Positions 20,186-30,062 of a stretch of 64,000 nt of DNA are shown one piece after another. This stretch comes from CAVSWT01 sp963731745 (GTDB taxonomy: Bacteria; Bacteroidota; Ignavibacteria; Ignavibacteriales; Ignavibacteriaceae). The position numbers and the translations under genes were made by a program. The notes under the pieces were generated by a model, which was given only the letters and a program-made list of their open reading frames with translations, did not search any database and was not told the origin of the DNA. The stretch spans positions 248,001-312,000 of the forward strand of contig CAVSWT010000016.1 in assembly GCA_963731745.1 (NCBI GenBank), read 5' to 3'. How positions within the stretch are numbered: the first letter of the stretch is position 1; each line of letters starts with the position of its first letter.

Positions 20186-22405
20186 TTAGCGTACTACTAC
20201 CAGTTTTTGAAAAGACGTTCCTCCATCCGGAGTTTGAAATAAAACAACATAAACGCCACTAGCTATTGTTTGTCCATTCTGATTTGTCATGTTCCATGAG
20301 TTTGATCCGCTGTCCTGATCATGTTCAATGGTATTAACAAGATTTCCAGATTCAGTATATATTTTTATAGTCACCCTTTTCGGTAATTCATAAAAAGTTA
20401 TCTGAAGATTACTAGGATTACTAAATCCGTAACTTCTTAATAATGGATCATTCCAATTAAATGGATTTGGCACCATCGCAATTTTATCAAGATTTCCTTC
20501 GCTGTTTACAAATGATGGCCCTTTAACTTCTGAAGTATTGTAGAAATAAACCCTGCCGCTGTAAATTAATCTTCCTCTTTCACGGGGATATGCATTTGCA
20601 TCACCAGCAGGAACTCTAGCTATTGCTTGAACGTAGTAGTAATAAAACGCACCTACTCTTACCTTTGTGTCGGTAAAGGTTGAAGTATTTTTATCATTTG
20701 TTGTGTCGGACCTGAATACTTCTTGATAATATGTTGTATCGGTATTACCAAGCTTCTTCATTACCCTGTACCCAACAAAATTCTGCATTGCTTCAGCAGC
20801 TGCATCTGACCAATCCAAAACAATTCCTTCACCGGTTCCCGAAATAGTGAACACTGAAGGAGGAGGCGGAGTTACAGGGGCCTGATAATCGTGCGTAAAG
20901 TTCCATTTAGCTTTACTCACAGTTAAATGAACTGAATCAATTCCTGTACTTACCCAGCGATCTTTTTTCTTATCGGTTTCTGTTGCTCCTTCAGGGAAAG
21001 CAAAATTGTCTGGATAAAATCCCTTAACAGCATCTGGTAAATTAGGCGGATCAGTTAAAGTGTTAGTCCCGTTCTTAGTATCTGCATACCATTTTTCACC
21101 AACCTCTGTAGCTTTTTCACGGCTGATACCTGCAATCCCTGTTGCGGTAACTATTCTAATTTTTTGACCTGGTGCAAACGTATAAGGGCCATAGCAGGTA
21201 ATCATACTTTCGAAAGTATTAACCAGCGGTGAAACTCCGGCTTCTCCGCCAGGGGCAACTTTTCCTGTATTATCTGCATTCACCTCATGATTACCAGGAC
21301 GAACATCAGCTCCTGTCATTTGATCGCCAACTAAATTTATACCAGCAATTAATTTATAGTAATTGGAAGCATCTGTACCTGTGGGATCATAAGTACTGTT
21401 GAATAATCCGAGATTCAAAGTGTTCTGCATATTAGCAACAGTGGTTAATGTAGGCTGATTCATATCATTTTGATCATTCTGATCTACATTATTTACCATT
21501 GTTCCTGATGGATTATAAGGCGCTGCTGATGCGTGTAGTGTTGCCACAAAAGTATAATTATAATCTAACAGCCTGCCGCCCTGTACTGTAAGCGGCTGTC
21601 CTATTCGGTCTCCCGTATTTTCCGGGTCATCGGATGAATAGAAGTAGTAAACACGAAGGGAGTCCGTAGTTTTAGCTCCGTAATAGTGATACCATTTTCT
21701 TGGTGTATTGCTGTTAGCATATTGATCAACTGCTGCAACACTAGGATTATTACCATCTGCTTTTACAAGAGGATATTCACCGCTATGAAGAAATACATAA
21801 AAGTTTGTAAAAGTTATGTTGGTATCATTGGAAAAAGTTAAGTCAATTATTGAATAATTATTATCTAGCCTTTGTCCCCATGCCAATACCTTTCTTTGAA
21901 CCGTAACTCCATTAGGATATTTATTTGTTACGCTAATAGTCTGATCGCTGGTTCCAATACAATTACTAGGATCAACAGTCGCACCTCCTAAATCATTTGC
22001 CGGCGGAGTAGTTGTTTGTCCTTCAGAAATAATCGTATAATTAGGATCAGCATATCTCGCATAATTTGTTAGTGGACTTACAACCTTTCCGTTTGGCTGT
22101 GATTTATCTATTGGTGAAAATACAGCTTGATTGCCGTTCCAATTATCAGTCGCAATACAAACGAATCCACTGAAATATCCTTCAGTACCCTGGAACCTGC
22201 AGCCAAATGCATTATAATCTGCAAACAGATTTAAATCCCCGTTAGTGTAGTTCACACCTTTGTTTCCGCCATTCTCTGTAACTTCCCCCCACAAGCGATT
22301 AACCCGTACCAGAGCTTGGGAGAAAACATTACCGGCACAGATAAAAATAATCAGAAGAGCGGCTCGAATAACCGGGGTTTGATTAATTTTTTTAATGATC
22401 TTCAT
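20186..22405 (-). CDS. Large exported T9SS-type protein next to TonB receptor (cassette A)
   Basis: A 739-residue paralogue of the 12367 protein; function not recognised. The signal peptide ends NVFSQ. The N-terminal region carries WGEVTENGGNKGVNYTNGD and VVSPLTNYARYAD, and VQRKVLAWGQRLDNNYSIID matches the cassette B sequence VKRKLLAWSQSFNDDYIITD. A proline-rich linker (VTPPPPS) leads to a fibronectin-like domain, then a C-terminal T9SS-like domain from MVPNPFNWNDPLLRSYGFS to LVVVR. It follows the TonB receptor by 68 bases with a GGAG site before the start. The two copies are clearly homologous but divergent, so the duplication is old or has diversified for different ligands. Confidence 0.85.
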   Translation of the reverse strand: MKIIKKINQTPVIRAALLIIFICAGNVFSQALVRVNRLWGEVTENGGNKGVNYTNGDLNLFADYNAFGCRFQGTEGYFSGFVCIATDNWNGNQAVFSPIDKSQPNGKVVSPLTNYARYADPNYTIISEGQTTTPPANDLGGATVDPSNCIGTSDQTISVTNKYPNGVTVQRKVLAWGQRLDNNYSIIDLTFSNDTNITFTNFYVFLHSGEYPLVKADGNNPSVAAVDQYANSNTPRKWYHYYGAKTTDSLRVYYFYSSDDPENTGDRIGQPLTVQGGRLLDYNYTFVATLHASAAPYNPSGTMVNNVDQNDQNDMNQPTLTTVANMQNTLNLGLFNSTYDPTGTDASNYYKLIAGINLVGDQMTGADVRPGNHEVNADNTGKVAPGGEAGVSPLVNTFESMITCYGPYTFAPGQKIRIVTATGIAGISREKATEVGEKWYADTKNGTNTLTDPPNLPDAVKGFYPDNFAFPEGATETDKKKDRWVSTGIDSVHLTVSKAKWNFTHDYQAPVTPPPPSVFTISGTGEGIVLDWSDAAAEAMQNFVGYRVMKKLGNTDTTYYQEVFRSDTTNDKNTSTFTDTKVRVGAFYYYYVQAIARVPAGDANAYPRERGRLIYSGRVYFYNTSEVKGPSFVNSEGNLDKIAMVPNPFNWNDPLLRSYGFSNPSNLQITFYELPKRVTIKIYTESGNLVNTIEHDQDSGSNSWNMTNQNGQTIASGVYVVLFQTPDGGTSFQKLVVVR

Positions 22406-22473
22406 TTTTTCTCCAATTTTTTAGTAATTCGATGTTTGCCCTTTAGCAAACGTGTTTGGTAATTAAGCCGTCA

Positions 22474-25400
22474 CTAAAAATCAAACTTAATTCCCAACCA
22501 AACTGATCTTGTATATCCATAACTAAATAAATCAGCATTCGGGCTATTGATCCAGGGTTTACTAGACGAATGCATATCTCCAACTTTATCTTCGCCAGAT
22601 ACCTTTTCACCCGGGGAATGTGAAATTCCCATCGCATCCGTAACATTTTGAGTATAAACATAGCCAGGATACAAATATGCCCCGGCAGTTTCATCGCGAA
22701 TTGGATCATAGTAAGAACTTTGATAATCCGCTAAGTGTAATGATCTCATATAATATTCATAATCAGTTCCCGAAGCAGAACCACTACCACCGTAGAATGC
22801 GTAATTATATAAGAATTGTTTGCTATTAAATACATTGTTTACGTTTAGATAAGCGGTTGCTCTTAATAAGCCAACATCGAATGACTTGCTAACTTTTAAA
22901 TTAACCATCCAGAAGTTCGGCCAGTAGAAATAATTACTGGAACCTTCATCCGTTCCTCGTGGATTAAAAGTAAATCTATTCCCGTCTCGCCAATTCGGCA
23001 GCACACTTAAATTCCAGCCGCCTAAAATATAACCCCAACTGTCAGGTGATCTTAGGTTTATATTCGCTCTGATTTCGGGGACGGGATAAGGTCTTGATGG
23101 ATTAGCATAATAGAAACCGGTTGTAGCATTAGTTGAAGCATCTTCATAAAAATCAGTTTTGCCGGTAGCTCCGCCGCTTGCATAAGTATATTGAAGATTT
23201 AACCAGCCGGTTAAAATTTCACCAACATTTTTGGTTATTTGTAGCTCTAATCCTTGAATTGTTCTGTAACTATCATTTGTCCTATAACGGTAAGCACCAA
23301 TACCTGTTCCACTGTTTGGACGAAATGTAATTGCTCTTACATCACCGGATACATCTTTATAATATCCGGCGATTTTTATTAGATATTGATCAACAAGGCT
23401 ATAATCAACTCCTAACTCGTATTGAATCGTTTTGGAAGGTGCTAGATTAGGATTTCCTAATTCATAAATTCCTCCCTTTTGAGTATCAAACCTAAAGTCA
23501 TAAGCAAGCATATCTGCTAAAGGAGGCATGCTTCTATAATGTCCGTAGTTAAAATAAAATTTAGCGTTCTCACTTATCGGGAATGATATTCCAAACCTTG
23601 GACTGAAAACTAAATGCGTAGCAACAGGTTGTAGGAATGGTGATTTACCATCAGCAATGTACTGAGCATTTATTTCATTCCAATGCTGCCAGACTAATGA
23701 TTGCCCATTTTGCAGTAGATCAAGATAATAAGTTGTATTCGAAGAATCATTTGGATCGACAACTGGTGTCCAGTTAGGTGGAGCGAATGCATCAGCATCC
23801 CATGGATTTCCTGTAGGCCACTGCAAATTGCCGAAACTATAATAATCCATACGAACACCTATGGTAGCGATCATATCTTCAAAAGTAATTTGATCTTGTA
23901 CGAATGCCCCGAGGTTACGCGGATAAACACTAAAATTATATTCATACATACTCAGAGGGCCTTGATTAGGCCAATATGACCATCTATTATTATCAAGAGC
24001 TACGGAATTATATTCTACACCAGCTTTAATAAAATGTTCTTTAGTAATCTGGCTGCCGAAATCAAATTTTAATCGTAATTGCTGAGTTAATGAATTATCA
24101 TAATATGATCCGCCTTTACTATCAAATCTTTCACTCAGTCCTGGAATTTGAAAATACTGATCAAATACAAATCCACCGATAGTATCTACACTTTGACCAA
24201 CGGGAAGCTGATTTCTTCCGTAAGGCATTTCAGTAATCGGAATTGGACCGATATAACCCAATATCTTATTGCTTCGTTGAGAGCTTAGATCCGGGTTAAT
24301 ATTATCCCGCGTTCTTTGATAGCTGCCAGTAATTTCGTAAAAAGTTGAGGCACTGATTGCATTAGTTAATTCAAAGCCGGTTAAAATATTTTTTTCTTCC
24401 CAAGGCTGCAGCATAGTGTTATACCAGTAATAAGTAGGGCCATAGTTACCGCCTGAAGAAACAAAAAGTGGTAAATTATTTTCAGGCATTAAAGCACCTC
24501 TATCAAGCCCGCTGTAAACATTAGAAACTCCTGAAGGGCTTAAATCATTTGCACCAGAAAGAGTTGCTGGTTCACTGTCAGCTGCCCGAGCAGGATTCAT
24601 ACCTTTACGGTAACTATATAATCCGGTAAGTTTTAATGTTAGTGATTGTGTTATGTTTGATTTTAATGTCAACAAAGTAGCGCTTCGTAAATCATAATCT
24701 AGTTCCATCGGTTGAATATAGGATGTTCTAGAAGTGATGTTTGATAAATAAAAAGTTGCATTGCCCAGCTGCTGACTTAAAAACGGAACGGGCCCGCCGA
24801 AGCCGCCGTCAAAGTTAAAATCACCGTATTTATCTTCTTTGTTAGCGTGATTTTTAAATAAGTTTATAAGGCTTTGGTCAGTAACTTCATTACCAACATT
24901 TAACCCTTGTGCATTTAAATCTCTTATAGTTGAATTTAACTTATTGAAGTCAGGAACAACTGTATGCATCCAAGCATCAAATAAGTATAAATCAACCGGA
25001 GTAATTTCTTCACCTGGTTTTAAACTGTTTGTCCATGAAGCAGGAATATTTCTTCCAGTTAAATTATTCCATCCGGCAAATGATGGATATTGCCCAAATT
25101 GCTGAGCTTCATAACTTGATATAATTCCTTGTTGAACAGCAGCGCTTACACCTATAAAAGCAATACTGGGATCAAGATGTGGCCGTAAATAATTATTCAT
25201 TGGATCAAATAATGATGGCCCGAATCGTTTAAGATGCGATGGGCTTTTAGAAAAACTGAAAGATCCATGATACCCTGTTACGCTGCCTGTTTTAGTTGTT
25301 ACACCAATAAGTCCGGAACGGAATTCTCCATATTCTGCAGTCATTCCGCCGGCTTTTAAAGATACCTGTTCGATAGCACTAGTTGGAATAAATGCTTCTG

Positions 25401-25983
25401 ATTTTCCAACTCTTGCATTAACAAATGTTAAACCGTTAACCATAGTTCCGGTTTCGCCAGGCCGCCCGCCTCTTATTTCCAGGTATGATTCATCAGTTAT
25501 TCCGGCCTGAGTATTTAAAAAGTCCTGCAATGTTCTAGTACCAGCAGTTTCATCAAGCTGTTTTGCATCAACAACAATTTGACTGCTGGACACATCCTTA
25601 TGTAAAACGTCGCGAGGAGCAGTTACTACTACTTCTTCCCCTTGAATTGCGGTCTGTTCAAGTTGAAAATCTACGCGTGTAATTTGATCGGTTGAAACAA
25701 CAACGCCCTGTTGAGAAACTGATGTAGCGCCCACCATAGAAGCTTTAAGTGTGTATTGCCCAACGGGAACATTAACGATAGTATAATCGCCTTCTAAGTC
25801 TGTTGCAGCGCCTAAATTCGAACCTACGATGATGATATTTACACCAATTAATGCTTCTCCGGTTGATTTGTCTTTAACATGACCTACAATCTTACCTTGT
25901 GCAAATACTTCTGCTGCAGAAGCACCTAAAAACAATATTAGAAGTATGCTCAAACAAAAGATTTTTTTTAACCTTCGACTCAT
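22474..25983 (-). CDS. TonB-dependent outer-membrane receptor with CarboxypepD-like N-terminal domain (cassette A)
   Basis: A receptor of about 1169 residues opening cassette A. I use the ATG at 25983 (MSRRLKKIF) because GGAG lies 6 bases upstream; the frame runs on to 26025 without support. A signal peptide ends EVFAQ, then a carboxypeptidase-regulatory-like domain (KIVGHVKDKSTGEALIGVNI), a plug with LQDFLNTQAGIT, EIRGGRPGETGTMVNG and VSLKAGGMTAEYGEFRSG, and a barrel ending VWLGIKFDF. It shares the whole architecture with the receptor at 14568. It is likely an importer of plant-wall oligosaccharide, since it is flanked by pectate lyase genes; the ligand is not determinable here. Confidence 0.93.
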   Translation of the reverse strand: MSRRLKKIFCLSILLILFLGASAAEVFAQGKIVGHVKDKSTGEALIGVNIIIVGSNLGAATDLEGDYTIVNVPVGQYTLKASMVGATSVSQQGVVVSTDQITRVDFQLEQTAIQGEEVVVTAPRDVLHKDVSSSQIVVDAKQLDETAGTRTLQDFLNTQAGITDESYLEIRGGRPGETGTMVNGLTFVNARVGKSEAFIPTSAIEQVSLKAGGMTAEYGEFRSGLIGVTTKTGSVTGYHGSFSFSKSPSHLKRFGPSLFDPMNNYLRPHLDPSIAFIGVSAAVQQGIISSYEAQQFGQYPSFAGWNNLTGRNIPASWTNSLKPGEEITPVDLYLFDAWMHTVVPDFNKLNSTIRDLNAQGLNVGNEVTDQSLINLFKNHANKEDKYGDFNFDGGFGGPVPFLSQQLGNATFYLSNITSRTSYIQPMELDYDLRSATLLTLKSNITQSLTLKLTGLYSYRKGMNPARAADSEPATLSGANDLSPSGVSNVYSGLDRGALMPENNLPLFVSSGGNYGPTYYWYNTMLQPWEEKNILTGFELTNAISASTFYEITGSYQRTRDNINPDLSSQRSNKILGYIGPIPITEMPYGRNQLPVGQSVDTIGGFVFDQYFQIPGLSERFDSKGGSYYDNSLTQQLRLKFDFGSQITKEHFIKAGVEYNSVALDNNRWSYWPNQGPLSMYEYNFSVYPRNLGAFVQDQITFEDMIATIGVRMDYYSFGNLQWPTGNPWDADAFAPPNWTPVVDPNDSSNTTYYLDLLQNGQSLVWQHWNEINAQYIADGKSPFLQPVATHLVFSPRFGISFPISENAKFYFNYGHYRSMPPLADMLAYDFRFDTQKGGIYELGNPNLAPSKTIQYELGVDYSLVDQYLIKIAGYYKDVSGDVRAITFRPNSGTGIGAYRYRTNDSYRTIQGLELQITKNVGEILTGWLNLQYTYASGGATGKTDFYEDASTNATTGFYYANPSRPYPVPEIRANINLRSPDSWGYILGGWNLSVLPNWRDGNRFTFNPRGTDEGSSNYFYWPNFWMVNLKVSKSFDVGLLRATAYLNVNNVFNSKQFLYNYAFYGGSGSASGTDYEYYMRSLHLADYQSSYYDPIRDETAGAYLYPGYVYTQNVTDAMGISHSPGEKVSGEDKVGDMHSSSKPWINSPNADLFSYGYTRSVWLGIKFDF

Positions 25984-25996
25984 CTTAACTCCACTA

Positions 25997-26086
25997 TTAA
26001 ATATGTAATTTATTAAAAGTGACAAGAGGTGAATACATTGAATTAATTCGGAGATTTAGAAATTGAAGAAGTAAACAATCTCTCAT
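25997..26086 (-). CDS. Possible 29-residue leader peptide upstream of TonB receptor
   Basis: An ATG at 26086 follows a strong AAAGGAG ribosome site at 5-base spacing and opens a 29-codon frame (MRDCLLLQFLNLRINSMYSP and on to HI) that stops 13 bases before the receptor ATG. The N-terminal half is leucine-rich. It may be a real micro-ORF coupling translation to the receptor, or chance. Nothing in the peptide identifies a function. Confidence 0.4.
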   Translation of the reverse strand: MRDCLLLQFLNLRINSMYSPLVTFNKLHI

Positions 26087-26140
26087 ACTAACTCCTTTCT
26101 TATTAAAAAATTAATTTTTATAAACACGATTCTGATTTTT

Positions 26141-28228
26141 TTATTTTAACAATAGCATTTTTTTTGACAGCATCTGAGAATCCGATGTCAGTCGATAAAT
26201 ATAAACTCCTGAACTTAATTTCGATCCATCAAAGCTGAAAGTATGATTTCCCGCTGACTGCTCGCCTTCAAACAAAGTGGATATTTTTCTACCCAGTAAA
26301 TCGTATACTTCTAATTTAATATTAGATTTTACGGGAATTGCATACTCGATTTTTGTAGTAGGATTGAATGGATTCGGATAATTTTGATAAACAATAAATT
26401 TGTTTGGAATAGCTGGATTTTCATCGTTAATAGATGTTGAATTCGCCGGCGGTAAGCTATTAAAATATTTTTCAATCATTGTATATCCATCAGAAGTATA
26501 TGTATTCGCATCGGATGAATCATAAGGATTTAAGCTATTAGCTAATTCCCAAGAATCAGGCATACCATCATTGTCAGAATCTGGCGGTGCTGTAGTCGAT
26601 TCTAATACCGGCCAGCCGCCAACATCAGTTTGTGAATCGATTATCCCGCAGATTAAAGATGAGTTGGGAATATTATGTACTGTTTTGTAAATCCCTTCAT
26701 AGGTAGCCACTCCAGTTCGTGCCTCTTGAACTAATCTTGCATCAACAGAATCAAGTTTCGGATAATTTGCCCCTACATTATCAAGCACGGTTTCAAGTAC
26801 AGCTTCAGCAGGCTGTGTGGTAACCGGTGCAATAGGGAAAGGCTGATCAACTTTAATTGTATCTTTTATCGATTGGGGAACTCCCTGAACTCCTGTGGTC
26901 CAATTATCTGCAGTTGTATTCGGATAACCCTCAACATAATTATCTGCAACATAAAATTTACCCCACGTAGAACTAGTTCCGGGGTCCTGTGTCGGATTAA
27001 GAATACGATTTCTTACACTGCCTCCAGTTGCGGGTCCAGGTTTATAATAATTTGCCCTAACATTTTGCTGGCCCATTTCACCGCCGTATACACTATTAAA
27101 ACCCCAGTTGTAAATTACATTATTTACAAAATCAACAACTTCCAAATCAGCTGTAGAATGATGATATCTTGCACCGCAAAACCTGGGATTTCTACTGGAA
27201 TTATTTATGTACAAATTATGATGAAATGTTGCGCCCCATCCGCCTTCTATTCCGCCATACCCATGATTTCCTTTTTCATGAATTGAGTGAAATAAACTTT
27301 CACCAGCAATACACCACTGCATAGTAAAATTTTCATTGTCATAAAAGCTGGCACATTCATCAATTGACCATGTCATAGAACAATGATCAATAATTATATT
27401 ACTATGATTTCTTCCGTTCATTGCATCATCTTCTGATGGAGTTAGATCTCCATGCCTTGAACGCATAAACCTTATAATTATATTGTCAGCATCAAAAGTA
27501 AGCGTATAACCAGCTAAACAAATTCCATCTCCGGGAGCAGTTTGTCCTGCTATAGTTACATCGTCATACTTGATTGATAGAGTTGATTTAAGAAAGATTG
27601 TACCTGAAACTTTAAATACAATTATTCTTGGAAAATTTTTATTAATTGCATCTCGCAAACTTCCTGGACCATCATCATTTAGATTAGTCACTAAAAGCAC
27701 AGTTCCACCTCTACCACCTGTTGTATATTTTCCATATCCTTCAGCACCGGGAAATGCAGTAACTAATCCAACTGTATCCTTCGTTTGAAATGAAACCTCT
27801 TGTCCATATGCAGTTCCGGAAGGGTTAGTTGCATATGCCCGGACATAGTACATCGTTTCAGGTGTAAGTTCAGATAATTCACTGGTAAACTCACCGGTAC
27901 CTCGCGCGTCAAAAGTTTTGTTATCGGATATGGTTGGGTTGCCTGTTGTGTTCCAACAAACTCCTCTTAAGCTTACAGATGCACCGCCATCGGAGAGTAC
28001 ATTACCTCCGCTGGTAGCTGTAAATTGAGTTATATTTGATACATTGGAAGTAGTTATGGTAGGGATCGAATCAACATTAATTATTTTATCAACAACCGCA
28101 ACATTATTAGGAATATTGGAATTGTTTTCAATCCTGGAAATCGGATTTGATAATTGCTGAGCAAATGTGGGACTATAGAATAAAATTATCAGTAAGAGTA
28201 TAGTAAAAGTCGGTAGAATTCTTCTCAT
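26141..28228 (-). CDS. PL1-type pectate lyase with fibronectin-like domain and T9SS tail
   Basis: A 695-residue surface enzyme. A signal peptide (to PTFAQ) is followed by a fibronectin-like domain of about 90 residues (GVCWNTTGNPTIS, YYVRAYATNPSGTAYG). The pectate-lyase beta-helix begins FPGAEGYGKYTTGGRGG and continues with DDGPGSLRDAI, NIIIDHCSMTWSIDE, FHHNLYINNSSRNPRF and VDFVNNVIYNWG. After a calcium-binding-like DSDNDGMPDSWE segment comes a T9SS tail (YQNYPNPFNPTTKIE to MLLLK). The family resembles PL1 lyases of Bacteroidetes pectin loci. It lies just downstream of the uxaC gene (135-base gap, same strand), whose product uses galacturonate. An enzyme on pectin is confident; the exact subfamily is not assigned. 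Confidence 0.9.
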   Translation of the reverse strand: MRRILPTFTILLLIILFYSPTFAQQLSNPISRIENNSNIPNNVAVVDKIINVDSIPTITTSNVSNITQFTATSGGNVLSDGGASVSLRGVCWNTTGNPTISDNKTFDARGTGEFTSELSELTPETMYYVRAYATNPSGTAYGQEVSFQTKDTVGLVTAFPGAEGYGKYTTGGRGGTVLLVTNLNDDGPGSLRDAINKNFPRIIVFKVSGTIFLKSTLSIKYDDVTIAGQTAPGDGICLAGYTLTFDADNIIIRFMRSRHGDLTPSEDDAMNGRNHSNIIIDHCSMTWSIDECASFYDNENFTMQWCIAGESLFHSIHEKGNHGYGGIEGGWGATFHHNLYINNSSRNPRFCGARYHHSTADLEVVDFVNNVIYNWGFNSVYGGEMGQQNVRANYYKPGPATGGSVRNRILNPTQDPGTSSTWGKFYVADNYVEGYPNTTADNWTTGVQGVPQSIKDTIKVDQPFPIAPVTTQPAEAVLETVLDNVGANYPKLDSVDARLVQEARTGVATYEGIYKTVHNIPNSSLICGIIDSQTDVGGWPVLESTTAPPDSDNDGMPDSWELANSLNPYDSSDANTYTSDGYTMIEKYFNSLPPANSTSINDENPAIPNKFIVYQNYPNPFNPTTKIEYAIPVKSNIKLEVYDLLGRKISTLFEGEQSAGNHTFSFDGSKLSSGVYIYRLTSDSQMLSKKMLLLK

Positions 28229-28363
28229 TTAATCTCTCTTCTCATTCTCTCTTTTAATTTTTCGTAAACACTTATAAAAATTTTTTCGCTAGCTTATCTT
28301 CCTTATCTAATACTTTTATTAAAATAATTATTTATTAATTTTAATTATGTAGTTGAAATAACA

Positions 28364-29842
28364 TCATTCAAATTGAAAATAATTTTTCGCATTGAAGTAA
28401 CAAACATTTTTAATGAGTGGTGAAATTAGTTCTTCCTCATTCGGCAAAAGGCCTTTTTCAATATCTTCACCTATAATATTACAAAGCAATCTCCTGAAAT
28501 ATTCATGTCTTGAATAAGATAAAAAACTTCTGGAATCAGTTAACATTCCCACAAATCGAGAAAGTAAGCCCATATTGGACAGAGCGTTTATTTGTTTTTC
28601 TATTCCATCTTTTTGATCTAAGAACCACCAGCCGCTCCCGAATTGAAGTTTACCTGGTATTCTGCCATCTTGAAAATTTCCAATCATTGTGGCAATTATT
28701 TCATTATCAGCAGGATTAAGATTATAAATAATTGTTTTTGCCAATTTATCATTTGTATCTAACCTATTTAATAATTTGGCAAGTGGAATGGCAATTTCAA
28801 AATCACCTATGGAATCATAACCTGTATCCGGACCAAGAATTCCGAACATTCTAGAATTATTATTTCTGATTGCTCCAAGATGAAATTGCTGAGTCCAATT
28901 TTTTTCCTGATCCATTATGCCAAATTCAAAAAGCATAGCTGATTTGAATTTTAAAATTTCTTCACGATTTAATTTTTTTGAAGATAGAACCTTTTGGAAA
29001 ATATTTTCAATTTCTTGTGAAGTATATTCTTCAGCGTAAGCTGTTTCTAATCCGTGATCGGATAACCTGCATCCATTTTCATGAAAATAATCATGACGTT
29101 TTCGGATAGCTTCAATATATTTTTCAAAACTGTCAACATTGATTTTTGTTATTTCTTGTAATTTTTTAACCCATTCATTAAATGTTGAAAGATTTTCAAC
29201 GGCCATTCCTTTATCAGGCCTGAAGGCAGGAAAAACTTTCAATCCATCAGCTTTACCATTTTTATTAATCTTATCTGATTTAATTTTTTTGTGGTATTCG
29301 AGTGTATCTAAAGGATCATCCGTTGTACAAACAACTTCAACATTAAATTGCTTCAGCAAACCTCTTGTTGAGAAATCATCTTTCTGCAGAAGTTCATTAC
29401 AATGATCATAAATTTCTTTGGCAGTATTTTGGTTCAACAATTTATTTTCGATACCAAATGGTTTCTTTAATTCCATGTGGGTCCACTGATACAACGGATT
29501 TCTAAGTGTATCAGGAACAGTTTTAGCCCAAGCTAAAAATTTTTCCCAATCACTCGCACTGCCTGTAATATATTTTTCATCGACACCATTGGCCCTCATG
29601 GCTCTCCATTTATAATGGTCGCCATATAACCAAATTTGAGTGATACTTTCGAACTTTTTATTTTCAGCAATTTCCTTTACGGGGAGATGATTGTGATAAT
29701 CGATGATTGGTAATTTTTCGGCATAGTTGAAGTAAAGGTATTCAGCAGTTTTATTCGTGAATAAAAAATCCTTATCAAGAAATTTCTTGATATTTTTATT
29801 ATTCAATCCGCTGCCATTTTTAACTGCTTCTTTTGTTTTCAT
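28364..29842 (-). CDS. uxaC: Uronate (glucuronate/galacturonate) isomerase
   Basis: UxaC converts D-galacturonate to D-tagaturonate, or glucuronate to fructuronate, in the cytoplasm. At 492 residues it is close to the usual family size (about 470). The N-terminal metal site motif DYHNHLP appears near residue 48, followed by WLYGDHYKWRAMRANG and CTTDDPLDTL. The C-terminal half has GPDTGYDSIGDFEIA and GMLTDSRSFLSYSRHEYFRR. It lies alone between the GH43 gene and a pectate lyase, with a strong 20-base palindrome about 120 bases upstream that is probably its operator. Downstream uxaB/uxaA/kdgK genes are not in this window. Confidence 0.96.
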   Translation of the reverse strand: MKTKEAVKNGSGLNNKNIKKFLDKDFLFTNKTAEYLYFNYAEKLPIIDYHNHLPVKEIAENKKFESITQIWLYGDHYKWRAMRANGVDEKYITGSASDWEKFLAWAKTVPDTLRNPLYQWTHMELKKPFGIENKLLNQNTAKEIYDHCNELLQKDDFSTRGLLKQFNVEVVCTTDDPLDTLEYHKKIKSDKINKNGKADGLKVFPAFRPDKGMAVENLSTFNEWVKKLQEITKINVDSFEKYIEAIRKRHDYFHENGCRLSDHGLETAYAEEYTSQEIENIFQKVLSSKKLNREEILKFKSAMLFEFGIMDQEKNWTQQFHLGAIRNNNSRMFGILGPDTGYDSIGDFEIAIPLAKLLNRLDTNDKLAKTIIYNLNPADNEIIATMIGNFQDGRIPGKLQFGSGWWFLDQKDGIEKQINALSNMGLLSRFVGMLTDSRSFLSYSRHEYFRRLLCNIIGEDIEKGLLPNEEELISPLIKNVCYFNAKNYFQFE

Positions 29843-29960
29843 TTTTTAATCTAATTTATGTGATTAAGTTATTTACTTCTTTTTTATGCTTCCGTTGTAT
29901 GAATATAAAAAATTACTTAATACAGCTTCGCCAAATGACTCACAATTTCAGTTTCTACTT

Positions 29961-29980
29961 TATCGTTTAAGTAAACGATA
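29961..29980. promoter_or_regulatory. Palindromic operator candidate upstream of uxaC
   Basis: Perfect 9-bp arms TATCGTTTA and TAAACGATA separated by AG, located 119 bases upstream of the uxaC start within its 220-base promoter region. It resembles LacI/GntR-type operator palindromes of uronate regulators in symmetry and length, but the binding protein is not identified and no regulator of that type is encoded nearby. Confidence 0.6.
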
Positions 29981-30062
29981 CATTTAACGGTCTTTAAATT
30001 GCGAAAAAAAAAACATTGTGTCAAGTAAGTACCAATTAATAATGCCCTCGAACAAAAAATTA

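Noticed and set aside
20186..22405. Considered SusD because it sits next to a TonB receptor
   Set aside because: No SusD/RagB signature is recognisable and the C-terminus is T9SS-like; described as a separate family.
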